Source of the DNA: RPQJ01 sp963793005
GTDB lineage: Bacteria > Pseudomonadota > Gammaproteobacteria > Steroidobacterales > Steroidobacteraceae
Direction of reading: 5' to 3'
NCBI GenBank assembly: GCA_963793005.1
Contig: CAWBYP010000002.1
Coordinates: 1,116,001-1,180,000 of the forward strand
Length of the DNA: 64,000 nt
In this document: positions 56,109-64,000 of the stretch, piece by piece
How positions within the stretch are numbered: position 1 is the first letter of the stretch
How the letters are laid out: the number at the start of each line of letters is the position of its first letter
Position numbers and translations under genes: made by a program
The notes under the pieces: generated by a model
Databases searched by the model: none
Told to the model about the DNA's origin: nothing
Seen by the model: only the letters and a program-made list of their open reading frames with translations

Positions 56109-57395
56109 ATGAGTACCAGGCGACGCAAGGTGCCGGACGAGGTCGAGGCCCTGCTCGAGGGCCTGCCGGAGCCACGCGTGGTGCTCGGCGACGACTACCG
56201 GATCCTCGCGGCGAATGCCGCCTATCGCGCGACCTATTCGCGCGGCGACGAGGTCACGGGCCGCCTCTGCCACGAGGTTTCCCACGGCTACGACCGCCCC
56301 TGCGACGAGGCCGGCGAGTCCTGCCCCCTGAGCCGCGCGCGGACTTCGGGACACCTGGAACGCGTGCTGCACATCCACCGCACGCCTCGCGGTGACGAGC
56401 ACGTGCAGGTCGAACTGACCCCGATTCGCCGCGGCGAGGCGCACGCCCGGTTGTTCGTAGAGAAGATGCAGGCCCTGCCCACTGCCCACGCATCGAGTTC
56501 CGGCGAGGGCCTGGTCGGTCGTGCGCCGGCATTCACTTCGATGCTCGCGCTGGTGGCACGCGTCGCGCCGACCGATACCTCGGTGCTGCTGTTGGGCGAA
56601 ACCGGCACCGGCAAGGAGATGGTGGCACGCGCGGTTCACGAGGCGAGCCCACGGGCCAGTGCTCCATTCGTGGCCGTGGATTGCTCCGGGCTCGCCGAGG
56701 CGCTGGTCGAGAGCGAACTCTTCGGCCACGAGCGAGGGGCATTCACCGGTGCGCTCGCCCGCAAGACCGGGCTGGTGGAGGCGGCGGCCGGCGGCACGCT
56801 GTTCCTCGATGAAGTCGGCGACATACCGCTGGGCCTGCAGGTAAAGCTGCTGCGGCTGCTCGAGACCGGCACGTTCCGCCGCGTCGGCGGGATAGAACCG
56901 CTGCACGCAGACTTCCGGCTGATCGCCGCCACGCACCGGGATCTCGGCGGGCTGGTGCGCGAGGAGCGTTTCCGCAGCGATCTCTATTTCCGCATTGCCG
57001 CGTTTCCGGTGACGCTGCCCCCGTTGCGCGAACGCCGCACGGACATCGGCCTGCTGGCTGAGTCGCTGCTCTCCCGGATATCCTCGGCGCGCGAGCGCCG
57101 GCTCAGTCCCGCGGCACTCGAGCGGCTGGAGCGCCACGATTTTCCGGGCAACGTTCGCGAACTGCGCAACATCCTCGAGCGGGCGAACCTGCTTGCGGAC
57201 GGCGACGTAATTGGTTGCGAGCACCTGCCGCTCGAACTGGCCATGTCGAATGTCAGCGCCGTATCAGTGCTGGAGCACGCCGAGCGGCACGCGCTCACTT
57301 TGGCGCTCGCGACGCACTCCGGCAGCCGCCGCGACCTGGCGAAGGCACTCGGGATCAGCGAACGAACGCTGTACCGCAAACTGGGCAAGCTGTGA
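56109..57395 (+). CDS. Sigma-54-dependent transcriptional activator with Cys-rich PAS domain
   Basis: A 428-residue enhancer-binding protein. An N-terminal PAS domain (residues 8-120) contains Cys54, Cys65 and Cys72 in the segment CHEVSHGYDRPCDEAGESCP, which could bind a metal, heme or FeS group or sense redox. The AAA+ domain has GETGTGKE (163-170) and the sigma-54 contact loop GAFTGA (210-215). The C-terminal Fis-type helix-turn-helix reads DLAKALGISERTLYRKL. Direct repeats TTTGGCA at 56062 and 56074 lie just upstream. The divergent octaheme gene has a sigma-54 promoter, so it is the probable target. Confidence 0.88.
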   Translation: MSTRRRKVPDEVEALLEGLPEPRVVLGDDYRILAANAAYRATYSRGDEVTGRLCHEVSHGYDRPCDEAGESCPLSRARTSGHLERVLHIHRTPRGDEHVQVELTPIRRGEAHARLFVEKMQALPTAHASSSGEGLVGRAPAFTSMLALVARVAPTDTSVLLLGETGTGKEMVARAVHEASPRASAPFVAVDCSGLAEALVESELFGHERGAFTGALARKTGLVEAAAGGTLFLDEVGDIPLGLQVKLLRLLETGTFRRVGGIEPLHADFRLIAATHRDLGGLVREERFRSDLYFRIAAFPVTLPPLRERRTDIGLLAESLLSRISSARERRLSPAALERLERHDFPGNVRELRNILERANLLADGDVIGCEHLPLELAMSNVSAVSVLEHAERHALTLALATHSGSRRDLAKALGISERTLYRKLGKL

Positions 57396-57572
57396 CATGC
57401 GCAGTCGACTGACCAGCGTGGCGATTCACCTCGATCATCGGCTGTAACTGCGTACCGCGCGACCTGCGCGGGGACGCTACCCAAGCGGGGATTGGATTCA
57501 TTCAATAGGGACATGCCGCAGGGCCGCCAATTGCGCCGGAACTTGCCGCGGAAAGCTGCTAGCTTCCGCACC

Positions 57573-59000
57573 ATGCCTGGGCAACTTCCCCGGATCATCC
57601 AGGGTGGGATGGGTGTGGCCGTCTCCTCGTGGCGACTGGCGCGTGCGGTCTCGGCCAGGGGCCAGCTCGGCGTCGTATCGGGCACCGGGATTGACGCCGT
57701 GGTCGCTCGCCGCCTGCAGCTCGGCGATCCGGGCGGTCATCTACGCGAGGCATTCGATGCGTTCCCGGTCCCGGGTGTAGCGGCACGTGTCTGGGACCGC
57801 CACTACATCAAGGACGGCAAGGCCGCCGGCACCAGGTACAAGTCGAGGCCACTCTCGTCGATCGAGATGCCGCGGCGACTGCTCGACTTGATCGTGCTCA
57901 GTAATTTTTCAGAAGTCTACCTGGCCAAGGCCGGGCACTCAGGCCCGGTCGGCATCAACCTGCTGGAAAAAATCCAGCTGCCCAACCTCGCTTCGCTGTT
58001 CGGCGCCATGCTCGCAAAGGTGGATGTCGTGCTGATGGGCGCCGGTATCCCCAGGTCGATACCGGCAATACTCGATCGATTCTCGGCGGGCGAACCCGCT
58101 GAACTGCGTATCGACGTGGCCGGTGCATTGCCGGGCGAGGTCTTCCAGTCGCGCTTTGACCCGCGCGACTACTGGCCCGAGGGCGCCCCGAGCCTGGCGC
58201 GCCCGATGTTCCTCGCGATCGTCTCCTCTGCGACGCTGGCCATGACGCTGGCGCGGAAGAGCGCCGGCAAGGTCGACGGTTTCGTCGTCGAGGGATCGAC
58301 GGCCGGCGGCCACAACGCGCCACCGCGCGGGCCGATGAAGCTCGATGCGGCGGGCGAACCGGTCTATGGGCCACGGGACACGCCGGACCTCGAGCAGATC
58401 CGCGCGCTCGGCCTGCCATTCTGGCTCGGCGGTTCCTATGCCGACGCGGCGAAACTCGAACAGGCCATCGCTCTCGGCGCGCAGGGCATCCAGGTCGGCA
58501 CGGCCTTCGCATTCTGTGAAGAGTCCGGGTTGTCGACTGACTTGAAGAAATCCGTGCTGCGCGCGTCGCGCGAGGGCAGCGTGCGGGTGGTCACCGATCC
58601 CTACGCGTCACCGACCGGGTTTCCGTTCAAGGTGCTGCAGCTCGAGGGCACCGTGTCGAGCGCCGAAGCGTTTGGCGCGCGCGAACGCGTCTGCGACCTG
58701 GGCTACCTCCGGCAGTGCTATCGCGAGGACGACGGCAGCGTCGGATATCGCTGCCCCGGCGAGCCGCTCGAGGACTACCTGCGCAAGGGCGGCAGCGAGG
58801 CCGATACCGTCGGCCGCAAGTGCGTGTGCAATGGGCTGGTATCGGCCGTGGATTATGGCCAGGTGCTTCACGGCGGCGGGATCGAGCCATCGCTGGTGAC
58901 CGCGGGCGACGATGCGGGATCAATTTGCCGGTTCCTGCGACCCGGCCATGACGATTACTCCGCAGGCGACGTGATCGATAGCCTGCTCCGCGCCACCTGA
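57573..59000 (+). CDS. Nitronate monooxygenase (2-nitropropane dioxygenase) family protein
   Basis: A 475-residue FMN-dependent TIM-barrel enzyme. The N-terminus PRIIQGGMGVAVSSWRLARA and the mid-region VVEGSTAGGHN, with phosphate-binding GGSYADAAKLEQAIALGAQG and IQVGTAFAFCEES, match the family. It is longer than typical (about 320-350) by a Cys-containing C-terminal extension (CDLGYLRQCY, RKCVCNGL). The ATG at 57573 is preferred. It is followed by sulP 16 bases later. The 177 bases upstream contain nothing recognised. Substrate unknown. Confidence 0.82.
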   Translation: MPGQLPRIIQGGMGVAVSSWRLARAVSARGQLGVVSGTGIDAVVARRLQLGDPGGHLREAFDAFPVPGVAARVWDRHYIKDGKAAGTRYKSRPLSSIEMPRRLLDLIVLSNFSEVYLAKAGHSGPVGINLLEKIQLPNLASLFGAMLAKVDVVLMGAGIPRSIPAILDRFSAGEPAELRIDVAGALPGEVFQSRFDPRDYWPEGAPSLARPMFLAIVSSATLAMTLARKSAGKVDGFVVEGSTAGGHNAPPRGPMKLDAAGEPVYGPRDTPDLEQIRALGLPFWLGGSYADAAKLEQAIALGAQGIQVGTAFAFCEESGLSTDLKKSVLRASREGSVRVVTDPYASPTGFPFKVLQLEGTVSSAEAFGARERVCDLGYLRQCYREDDGSVGYRCPGEPLEDYLRKGGSEADTVGRKCVCNGLVSAVDYGQVLHGGGIEPSLVTAGDDAGSICRFLRPGHDDYSAGDVIDSLLRAT

Positions 59001-59016
59001 CGGGTCCCGGGACCAG

Positions 59017-60813
59017 ATGAAGTCCACGAGCGAGAACAGGCTTGCGTGGATCTTCCGAGTGGTCCCCGCGCTCGGTTCGCTGCGCAATTACCGCAGCGCC
59101 GACGCGCACGCCGACTTCGTCGCCGGCCTCACCGTCGCCGCCGTCGCGGTGCCGCAGGCAATGGCCTACGCGCTCGCCGCCGGGCTGCCGGCTGAATATG
59201 GCCTCTATACGGCGGTTGTCATGACCGCCGTCGGTGCGCTGTTCTCCTCGTCCCGGCAGCTGATCAACGGACCGACCAACGCAATCTCGATCGCGGTGCT
59301 GAGCGTTCTCAGCCTGCTGCATGGCACGGAAGCAAAAGTCGAGGCAGCGATACTGCTGGCCTTCATGGTGGGCGTGATCCAGATCGTGATCACCCTGCTG
59401 CGCCTGGGCGACCTTACCCGCTACATCTCGCACTCGGTCATTGTCGGGTTCACGCTCGGGGCTGCCACGCTGCTGGTGCTGGACCAGGCGAAGAACCTGC
59501 TGGGCCTCAAGTCGATGGGCGGCGCGCACGACAATTTCGTGCATCAATTCTGGGTGACGATGACCGAGGGCGGCAGCGTCCACACGACAACGCTTGCGGT
59601 CGGCCTCGGGTCAGTCGCGATGGTCATCGGGCTGCGCTGGGTCAAGAACCGCCCGGGGATGCGCCTGCTGCCCGACCTGTTGATCACCGTCCTGGCCATG
59701 GCAGCCATCGTCGCGTGGCTGGGCCTCGATGCCCGGGGAGTCGCGGTCGTCGGAGAGATCCCGGACCGGTTTCCGATACCTCAAACCCCGGGATTGAATC
59801 TTGAGCTGATGCGGGAGCTGTCCGGCGGCGCACTGGCAATCGCCATACTGGGACTGCTCGAGGCCGTGGCGATGGCCAAGGCGCTTGCGGCACGGACGCG
59901 ACAGAAGCTCGACATGAACCAGCTGTGCCTCAGTGAAGGAATCGCCAATTTCACCGGCAGCTTTTTCCAGTGCTATCCGGGATCCGGCTCGCTGACCCGA
60001 TCGGCGATCAACCAGCAGGCGGGCGCCGTGACGCAGTGGGCGGGCATCGTGTCCGCGGCGGCGGTCGCGCTGATCGTGGTCGCGTTCGCTCCATACGCTC
60101 GATTCATCCCCCGCGCCGCGCTGGCCGGGATCCTGATCGTCTCCGCGTGGCGAATGATCGATCGGCACGCGCTCGTCTACCATCTGCGCGCCAGCCGTTT
60201 CGACATGATGATCGTCGCGGTGACGGCATTTTCGGCCGTCGCAATCTCGATCCAGTTCTGCGTGCTGATCGGCGTGTTCATGTCGTTCCTGCTGTCGGTG
60301 GCCCGGGCCGGCCGCATGCAGTCAACCCGGTTCAGCATCGCAGCGGATGGCGCGATCCAGGAGCGACTGCCGGGGGACCCCAGCTGCAATCGCGTGCTCA
60401 TCTACGGGCTCGAAGGGGAATTGTTCTTCGGCGCAACCGCGGCCCTGGAAACGCATTTCAGGGACATTGAGCAGCGCATCGACCAGCACACGCGCGCGGT
60501 AGTGCTGCGACTCAAGCGGGCCCGCAATGCCGACGCCGTCGGCATGGAGGTGCTCGACGGCTTTGTGGAGCGCGTCCGCGCGCGCGGGGTGCAGGTAATC
60601 CTTTGTGGTATCCGGCCGGACTTCGCCCGCAAGCTGGAAAGGGTCGGGCTCAAGGATCGGGCCGGTTACTCGGTTTTTTTCGAAGACAAGGCACGGCCCA
60701 CCAGCACGATACGGGCGATTGATTACGCATACAGCCTAATCGACGAACCCTGCGCGACCTGCCATTGCGGCCGCAAGCGAGCCGACAAGGCCCCGCTTCA
60801 CTACGTGGTCTGA
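59017..60813 (+). CDS. SulP family anion transporter with STAS domain
   Basis: A 598-residue transporter. The membrane part (about 10-12 helices) includes VAAVAVPQAMAYALAAGLP and the family segment GPTNAISIAV. The C-terminal STAS domain is near residues 445-560. The last 30 residues contain CATCHCGRKRADK, unusual for SulP. Possible substrates are sulfate, bicarbonate or dicarboxylates; the sequence does not decide. Confidence 0.9.
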   Translation: MKSTSENRLAWIFRVVPALGSLRNYRSADAHADFVAGLTVAAVAVPQAMAYALAAGLPAEYGLYTAVVMTAVGALFSSSRQLINGPTNAISIAVLSVLSLLHGTEAKVEAAILLAFMVGVIQIVITLLRLGDLTRYISHSVIVGFTLGAATLLVLDQAKNLLGLKSMGGAHDNFVHQFWVTMTEGGSVHTTTLAVGLGSVAMVIGLRWVKNRPGMRLLPDLLITVLAMAAIVAWLGLDARGVAVVGEIPDRFPIPQTPGLNLELMRELSGGALAIAILGLLEAVAMAKALAARTRQKLDMNQLCLSEGIANFTGSFFQCYPGSGSLTRSAINQQAGAVTQWAGIVSAAAVALIVVAFAPYARFIPRAALAGILIVSAWRMIDRHALVYHLRASRFDMMIVAVTAFSAVAISIQFCVLIGVFMSFLLSVARAGRMQSTRFSIAADGAIQERLPGDPSCNRVLIYGLEGELFFGATAALETHFRDIEQRIDQHTRAVVLRLKRARNADAVGMEVLDGFVERVRARGVQVILCGIRPDFARKLERVGLKDRAGYSVFFEDKARPTSTIRAIDYAYSLIDEPCATCHCGRKRADKAPLHYVV

Positions 60814-60887
60814 ACAGCGGCGCCGGCAAGGTGCAGCGCTGCACTACTCTGCTAGCATTCGCAATGCCCTCGTTGCGAGAGTAGACC

Positions 60888-62924
60888 ATGCGCAGTGTGA
60901 TTCCTGTTTCGTGCCTGGCGCTGCTGGTCAGCGCAGCATCCGTTGCAGAGTCCACGACTCCCGCGGCCGTGCCCGCGCCGGACGCGATGAAATATGCGGC
61001 CATGCCCCGGATGCAGTTCAACCAGCGAGCAGCCCAGCTGGCCGACCCGCTGTTCTGGGTTCGTGATGCGAATGCCGATGGCACACTGGACCCCGATGAA
61101 CTCGCTGTCACCTGGGGCCCGGGCGGTGCCAGCCTGCGCAGCTACGTAAAGGACGGCCGGTTCACGCCCGAGTTCGCAGCGGCATACGCGCGGATCGCCC
61201 GGCCCGTGTCTTTCGGCGGCCTGAGCGATGCGGAGCAGACCCGGCGCAAAGCCGTTGTGGCCGAACTCGAGCAGGGCCGGCCGACGCTGGTGCTCACGAA
61301 GCTCACCGAACCACGCGACGCGCAGCTCGTCGGGCATTTGGAGAAAGCCGCGCGCATCATCGAGCGTCTCTACGCGAAACAGAACGGCGTGTTCGGGCTC
61401 GATGGCGGTATCCCTGCGGACGACGCTGCCTCGCGGGCGCTCTTCTTCCGCAACCAGGGCCCGTTCTGCGAGGCGCCGAAGACCGAGAACGACCCGGCCT
61501 GCTGCGCGCTGGCTCCGCGGCCGAAGCGCATCTCGGGCCTTTATCCGGCATCGATCCAGACCGACGGCAACTTCTGCAATGTGCTCGAGAAGCGCGCGGA
61601 CGCGGATGCGCTGTTCAACCAGTTCTCGGTCGTTCGCCACAAGGCGGGCGGACGCGCGGAGGGCAACCCCGCGACCGACGGGCTCGTGGCCGTCCCCTAC
61701 AACGTCGCATTCGCGGACGACATGAAGGCGGTCAGCTTCGAGTTGCGTGCCGCGGCCGCGACGCTGGCGGGGGATCCATCGGAAAGGGCGTTCAAGGCAT
61801 ATCTGGAAGCCGCAGCCCAGGCGTTTCTGGACGACAGCTGGTTCGATGCCGACGTCGCCTGGAAAGCTATGACTGCGACTAACTCGAAGTGGTACCTGCG
61901 CGTCGCTCCCGACGAGGTCTATGCCGAGCCCTGTTCGCGCAAGGCGAACTTCCACGTGACGTTTGCGCGCATCAACCAGGAGTCGCTCGAGTGGCAGAGG
62001 CGGCTCGAGCCAGTCAAGGACGACATGGAGGCGGCGATGGCCTCGCTCGCCGGTCCGCCATACCAGGCACGCAGGATTGGGTTCGCGTTGCCGGATTTCA
62101 TCGATATCGTGCTGAACGCGGGCGACAGCCGGAACGCGCTCGGCGCCACCGTCGGACAGTCCCTACCCAACTGGGGGCCGGTTGCTGAATCCGGCGGGCG
62201 CACCGTGGCGATGACCAACCTGTACACCGACCCGGACAGCGAGGCCGCGCTCGTCGAGCAGGCCCGCTCGCTGCTCTGCAAGTCCGCGGCCGAGCGCGTG
62301 GATCCGGCCGTGCGCTTCATGACGCTCTCAACGGTGCTGCATGAGGCTGCACACAACCTCGGGCCCTCGCACGAGTACCGCGTGAACGGTTTGACAGACG
62401 ACCAGGCGTTCGGCGGTCCGCTCGCTTCGACGCTGGAGGAACTCAAGGCGCAGACGGCGGCCCTGTATTTTTCCGACTGGCTCGCGGCGCGCGGCGTGCT
62501 GAGCAAGGAAGACGCGCAGAGCGCGCACCTGCGCGACGTCCTGTGGTCGTTCGGTCATATCGCACAGGGCATGTTCGACGCCCGCGGCAAGCCGAAGCCA
62601 TACTCGCAGCTGTCGGCGATCCAGATGGGCTACCTCAATCAGCGCGGCGTGCTCGAATGGAATGCCACCGAGAAGGCCGCCAACGACAAAGACACGGGTT
62701 GCTTCGAGGTCGATCTCGCGAAGTGGCCGGCGGCCGTCGATGATCTTTCCCGCCTGGTATTCGGCATCAAGTCGCGCGGTGACCGCACGCTGGCCGAAAA
62801 GACCCGCGACGAATGGGTGACAGACGGCACGGCGTGGGCGGGGTTGCGAGGCGTGATCCAGGAGCGCTGGCTCCGTGCGCCCAAGGCTTCATTCGTGTAC
62901 GCGATCCAGTCCGCCGGGAGTTGA
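60888..62924 (+). CDS. M49-like zinc metallopeptidase-family protein, secreted
   Basis: A 678-residue protein with a signal peptide ending SVAES, an EF-hand-like calcium loop DANADGTLDPDEL near residue 60, and a large helical domain. The sequence VLHEAAHNLGPSHEY provides HExxH and LASTLEELKAQTAALY provides the downstream Glu; together these resemble the dipeptidyl peptidase III (M49) fold and related bacterial hydrolases. Cysteines in CEAPKTENDPACCAL and others suggest disulfides in the periplasm. Peptidase activity is inferred. Confidence 0.7.
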   Translation: MRSVIPVSCLALLVSAASVAESTTPAAVPAPDAMKYAAMPRMQFNQRAAQLADPLFWVRDANADGTLDPDELAVTWGPGGASLRSYVKDGRFTPEFAAAYARIARPVSFGGLSDAEQTRRKAVVAELEQGRPTLVLTKLTEPRDAQLVGHLEKAARIIERLYAKQNGVFGLDGGIPADDAASRALFFRNQGPFCEAPKTENDPACCALAPRPKRISGLYPASIQTDGNFCNVLEKRADADALFNQFSVVRHKAGGRAEGNPATDGLVAVPYNVAFADDMKAVSFELRAAAATLAGDPSERAFKAYLEAAAQAFLDDSWFDADVAWKAMTATNSKWYLRVAPDEVYAEPCSRKANFHVTFARINQESLEWQRRLEPVKDDMEAAMASLAGPPYQARRIGFALPDFIDIVLNAGDSRNALGATVGQSLPNWGPVAESGGRTVAMTNLYTDPDSEAALVEQARSLLCKSAAERVDPAVRFMTLSTVLHEAAHNLGPSHEYRVNGLTDDQAFGGPLASTLEELKAQTAALYFSDWLAARGVLSKEDAQSAHLRDVLWSFGHIAQGMFDARGKPKPYSQLSAIQMGYLNQRGVLEWNATEKAANDKDTGCFEVDLAKWPAAVDDLSRLVFGIKSRGDRTLAEKTRDEWVTDGTAWAGLRGVIQERWLRAPKASFVYAIQSAGS

Positions 62925-63030
62925 GCCGGGGAAATCAACGCCAGCGACAACACGACGCGGCTGGCCGGTCGGCAGGTACAGCGGCCGGTGCCACGACAGC
63001 GCGGACAACGGTGGTCTTGTCCGTGCTGGA

Positions 63031-64000
63031 TCAATCCACCTCGGAAGGGTGGGCTTGTTTGTACCTGAGAACGTAGTTCCAGCGGTTGCGCGTGGCCTCA
63101 GCGAAGTGCTTGTGCAGGATGCCCAGCTGGGTTTCCGTTCCGATGAAGTACTGAACCCTGTCTTCCTTCTGGTGCTGCAGGAGACCGCCCAGGTTCGGTT
63201 CCACGTCGACCATCATGTAGGCGTCCATGTCCGAGAATTCGAGGATGGGATGATCGTCGGTGTGGAGCGGCGCTCCCGCGACCAGGTCGTCGACGTCCCG
63301 CTCTCCCAGCAGCAGCATGCTGGCAACCTGGTACTCGTTGCCTACCCGTAGCGTCTGCAGATCCGCCTTCACCTTGTCCATCCTGCGCGCCAGTTCGTCC
63401 AGGTTGACCTCGGTCTTCGCCGGCGTTCCCACCGCGATGATGAAGTGCGTCGGGTAAGGGGTGAAATACCAGAGCGTCGTGTGGGGATAGACTTTCTTGA
63501 AGGTCGCGATGAGGATTCGCAGGTCCTCGAATGAAAGCCCCCCGAGAGGTAGCCAGGCCGCTGCGATCCCGTCGCTGGTCAGGGCATCCCGCATGATCTC
63601 GAAGTACTCGTACGTGTACAGGTAGGGGTTGCGCTTGTACTTCAGGTTCGTGACATCGGTGACGATTACGCTGAACTTCTTGTCCACGACATCGATGTAG
63701 TTGCGCGCGTCGTCCAGCACGATGTTCAGCCCCGGGTCTTCGTAGGAGCGGCGATTGACCCCGCTGAAGAATGGCGCCGCCTCCAGGATCTTTTCCTCGA
63801 TTTCCACCGCATCGACCGGGACGTCGTGCAGCAGCATGCTGCCCGAGGTCGTGCCGGTGCCGTAACCCACTGTCACGGCCGATTGCGGGTCGTCGACCAG
63901 CAGCAGCGGAAGATGGGCCAGCATCCTGGAGTCGGCGACCAGCACCGGGTCCGTCCCCGAGACGTTCTGGCCGTCGACGAATATGCCCCTGTACTTCGCG
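63031..64000 (-). CDS. Spermidine synthase-like protein (5' end outside window)
   Basis: The C-terminal part of a methyltransferase-fold protein resembling spermidine synthase. Visible motifs are VTVGYGTGTTSGSMLL, AVEIEEKILEAA and VIVTDVTNLKYKRNPYLYTY; the last replaces the catalytic DSTDP-type Asp region with an Asn-Leu sequence, so aminopropyl transfer is doubtful. The frame is open to the window end, so the start and any N-terminal membrane domain are not visible. Similar proteins with N-terminal helices occur in many proteobacteria. Confidence 0.75.
   Translation of the reverse strand, partial: AKYRGIFVDGQNVSGTDPVLVADSRMLAHLPLLLVDDPQSAVTVGYGTGTTSGSMLLHDVPVDAVEIEEKILEAAPFFSGVNRRSYEDPGLNIVLDDARNYIDVVDKKFSVIVTDVTNLKYKRNPYLYTYEYFEIMRDALTSDGIAAAWLPLGGLSFEDLRILIATFKKVYPHTTLWYFTPYPTHFIIAVGTPAKTEVNLDELARRMDKVKADLQTLRVGNEYQVASMLLLGERDVDDLVAGAPLHTDDHPILEFSDMDAYMMVDVEPNLGGLLQHQKEDRVQYFIGTETQLGILHKHFAEATRNRWNYVLRYKQAHPSEVD

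Noticed and set aside
60760..60813. CxxCH motif (CATCH) in the SulP C-terminal tail as a c-type heme site
   Set aside because: The tail follows a cytoplasmic STAS domain, where c-type heme attachment does not occur. It is more likely chance or a metal-binding tail.
63031..64000. Functional spermidine synthase
   Set aside because: The nucleotide-binding fold is recognisable but the expected catalytic Asp motif is altered and the N-terminus is outside the window, so only a family-level name is given.

Overview
The window is GC-rich, densely coded chromosomal DNA from a proteobacterium. The tRNA-Tyr/Gly/Thr-tuf-tRNA-Trp-secE order, the MtrCAB-type surface electron conduit, FeoAB and coupled BirA/CoaX genes point to a gammaproteobacterium, but the species cannot be named from the sequence alone. 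No CRISPR array, prophage, rRNA or insertion sequence was seen.

Layout. 1-2042 (minus): translation and secretion block (secE, tuf, four tRNAs). 2258-12051 (plus): a PilZ protein, then a complete nine-subunit V/A-type ATPase operon (H-C-I-K-F-E-A-B-D) with overlapping genes and a trailing NAD(P)-binding protein. 12182-24679: first electron-transfer block, with a monoheme cytochrome, an outer-membrane MtrB barrel, an MtrA/DmsE decaheme and three lipidated OmcA/MtrC-type decahemes, plus two small lipoproteins. 24979-32188 (minus): hydrogenase maturation operon hypC-A-B-D-F-(radical SAM)-E without hydrogenase structural genes; hypF carries an apparent one-base frameshift. 32351-38296 (minus): housekeeping and envelope genes (zinc ribbon, bactofilin, SPOR protein, cytochrome c, coaX, birA, plsY, a CtlX-like hydrolase). 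38356-40748 (plus): Fur-box-like site, feoA, feoB and a small Cys-rich membrane protein. 40812-47752 (minus): second electron-transfer block of inner-membrane quinone-linked modules: a CbcL-like 11-heme c/diheme b fusion, an octaheme/FeS/NrfD complex, a monoheme cytochrome and an ImcH-like NapC/NirT cytochrome. 47897-51612: DUF2339 membrane protein and Uup ABC-F ATPase. 51970-57395: a Big2-like nonaheme cytochrome, an octaheme tetrathionate-reductase-like lipoprotein and a divergent sigma-54 activator with a good sigma-54 promoter between the last two. 57573-64000: nitronate monooxygenase, SulP transporter, M49-like metallopeptidase and a truncated spermidine-synthase-like gene.

How it fits together. 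About 85 c-type heme attachment motifs are encoded. The inferred route is quinol pool -> ImcH-like, CbcL-like or octaheme/FeS/NrfD oxidoreductase -> periplasmic monoheme cytochromes -> MtrA in MtrB -> surface decahemes. The outer-membrane part resembles Shewanella and the inner-membrane gates resemble Geobacter. The hybrid, its shared palindromic operator and the collagen-like linkers behind the lipoprotein cysteines are the most interesting features. Function is inferred from families and motifs only.
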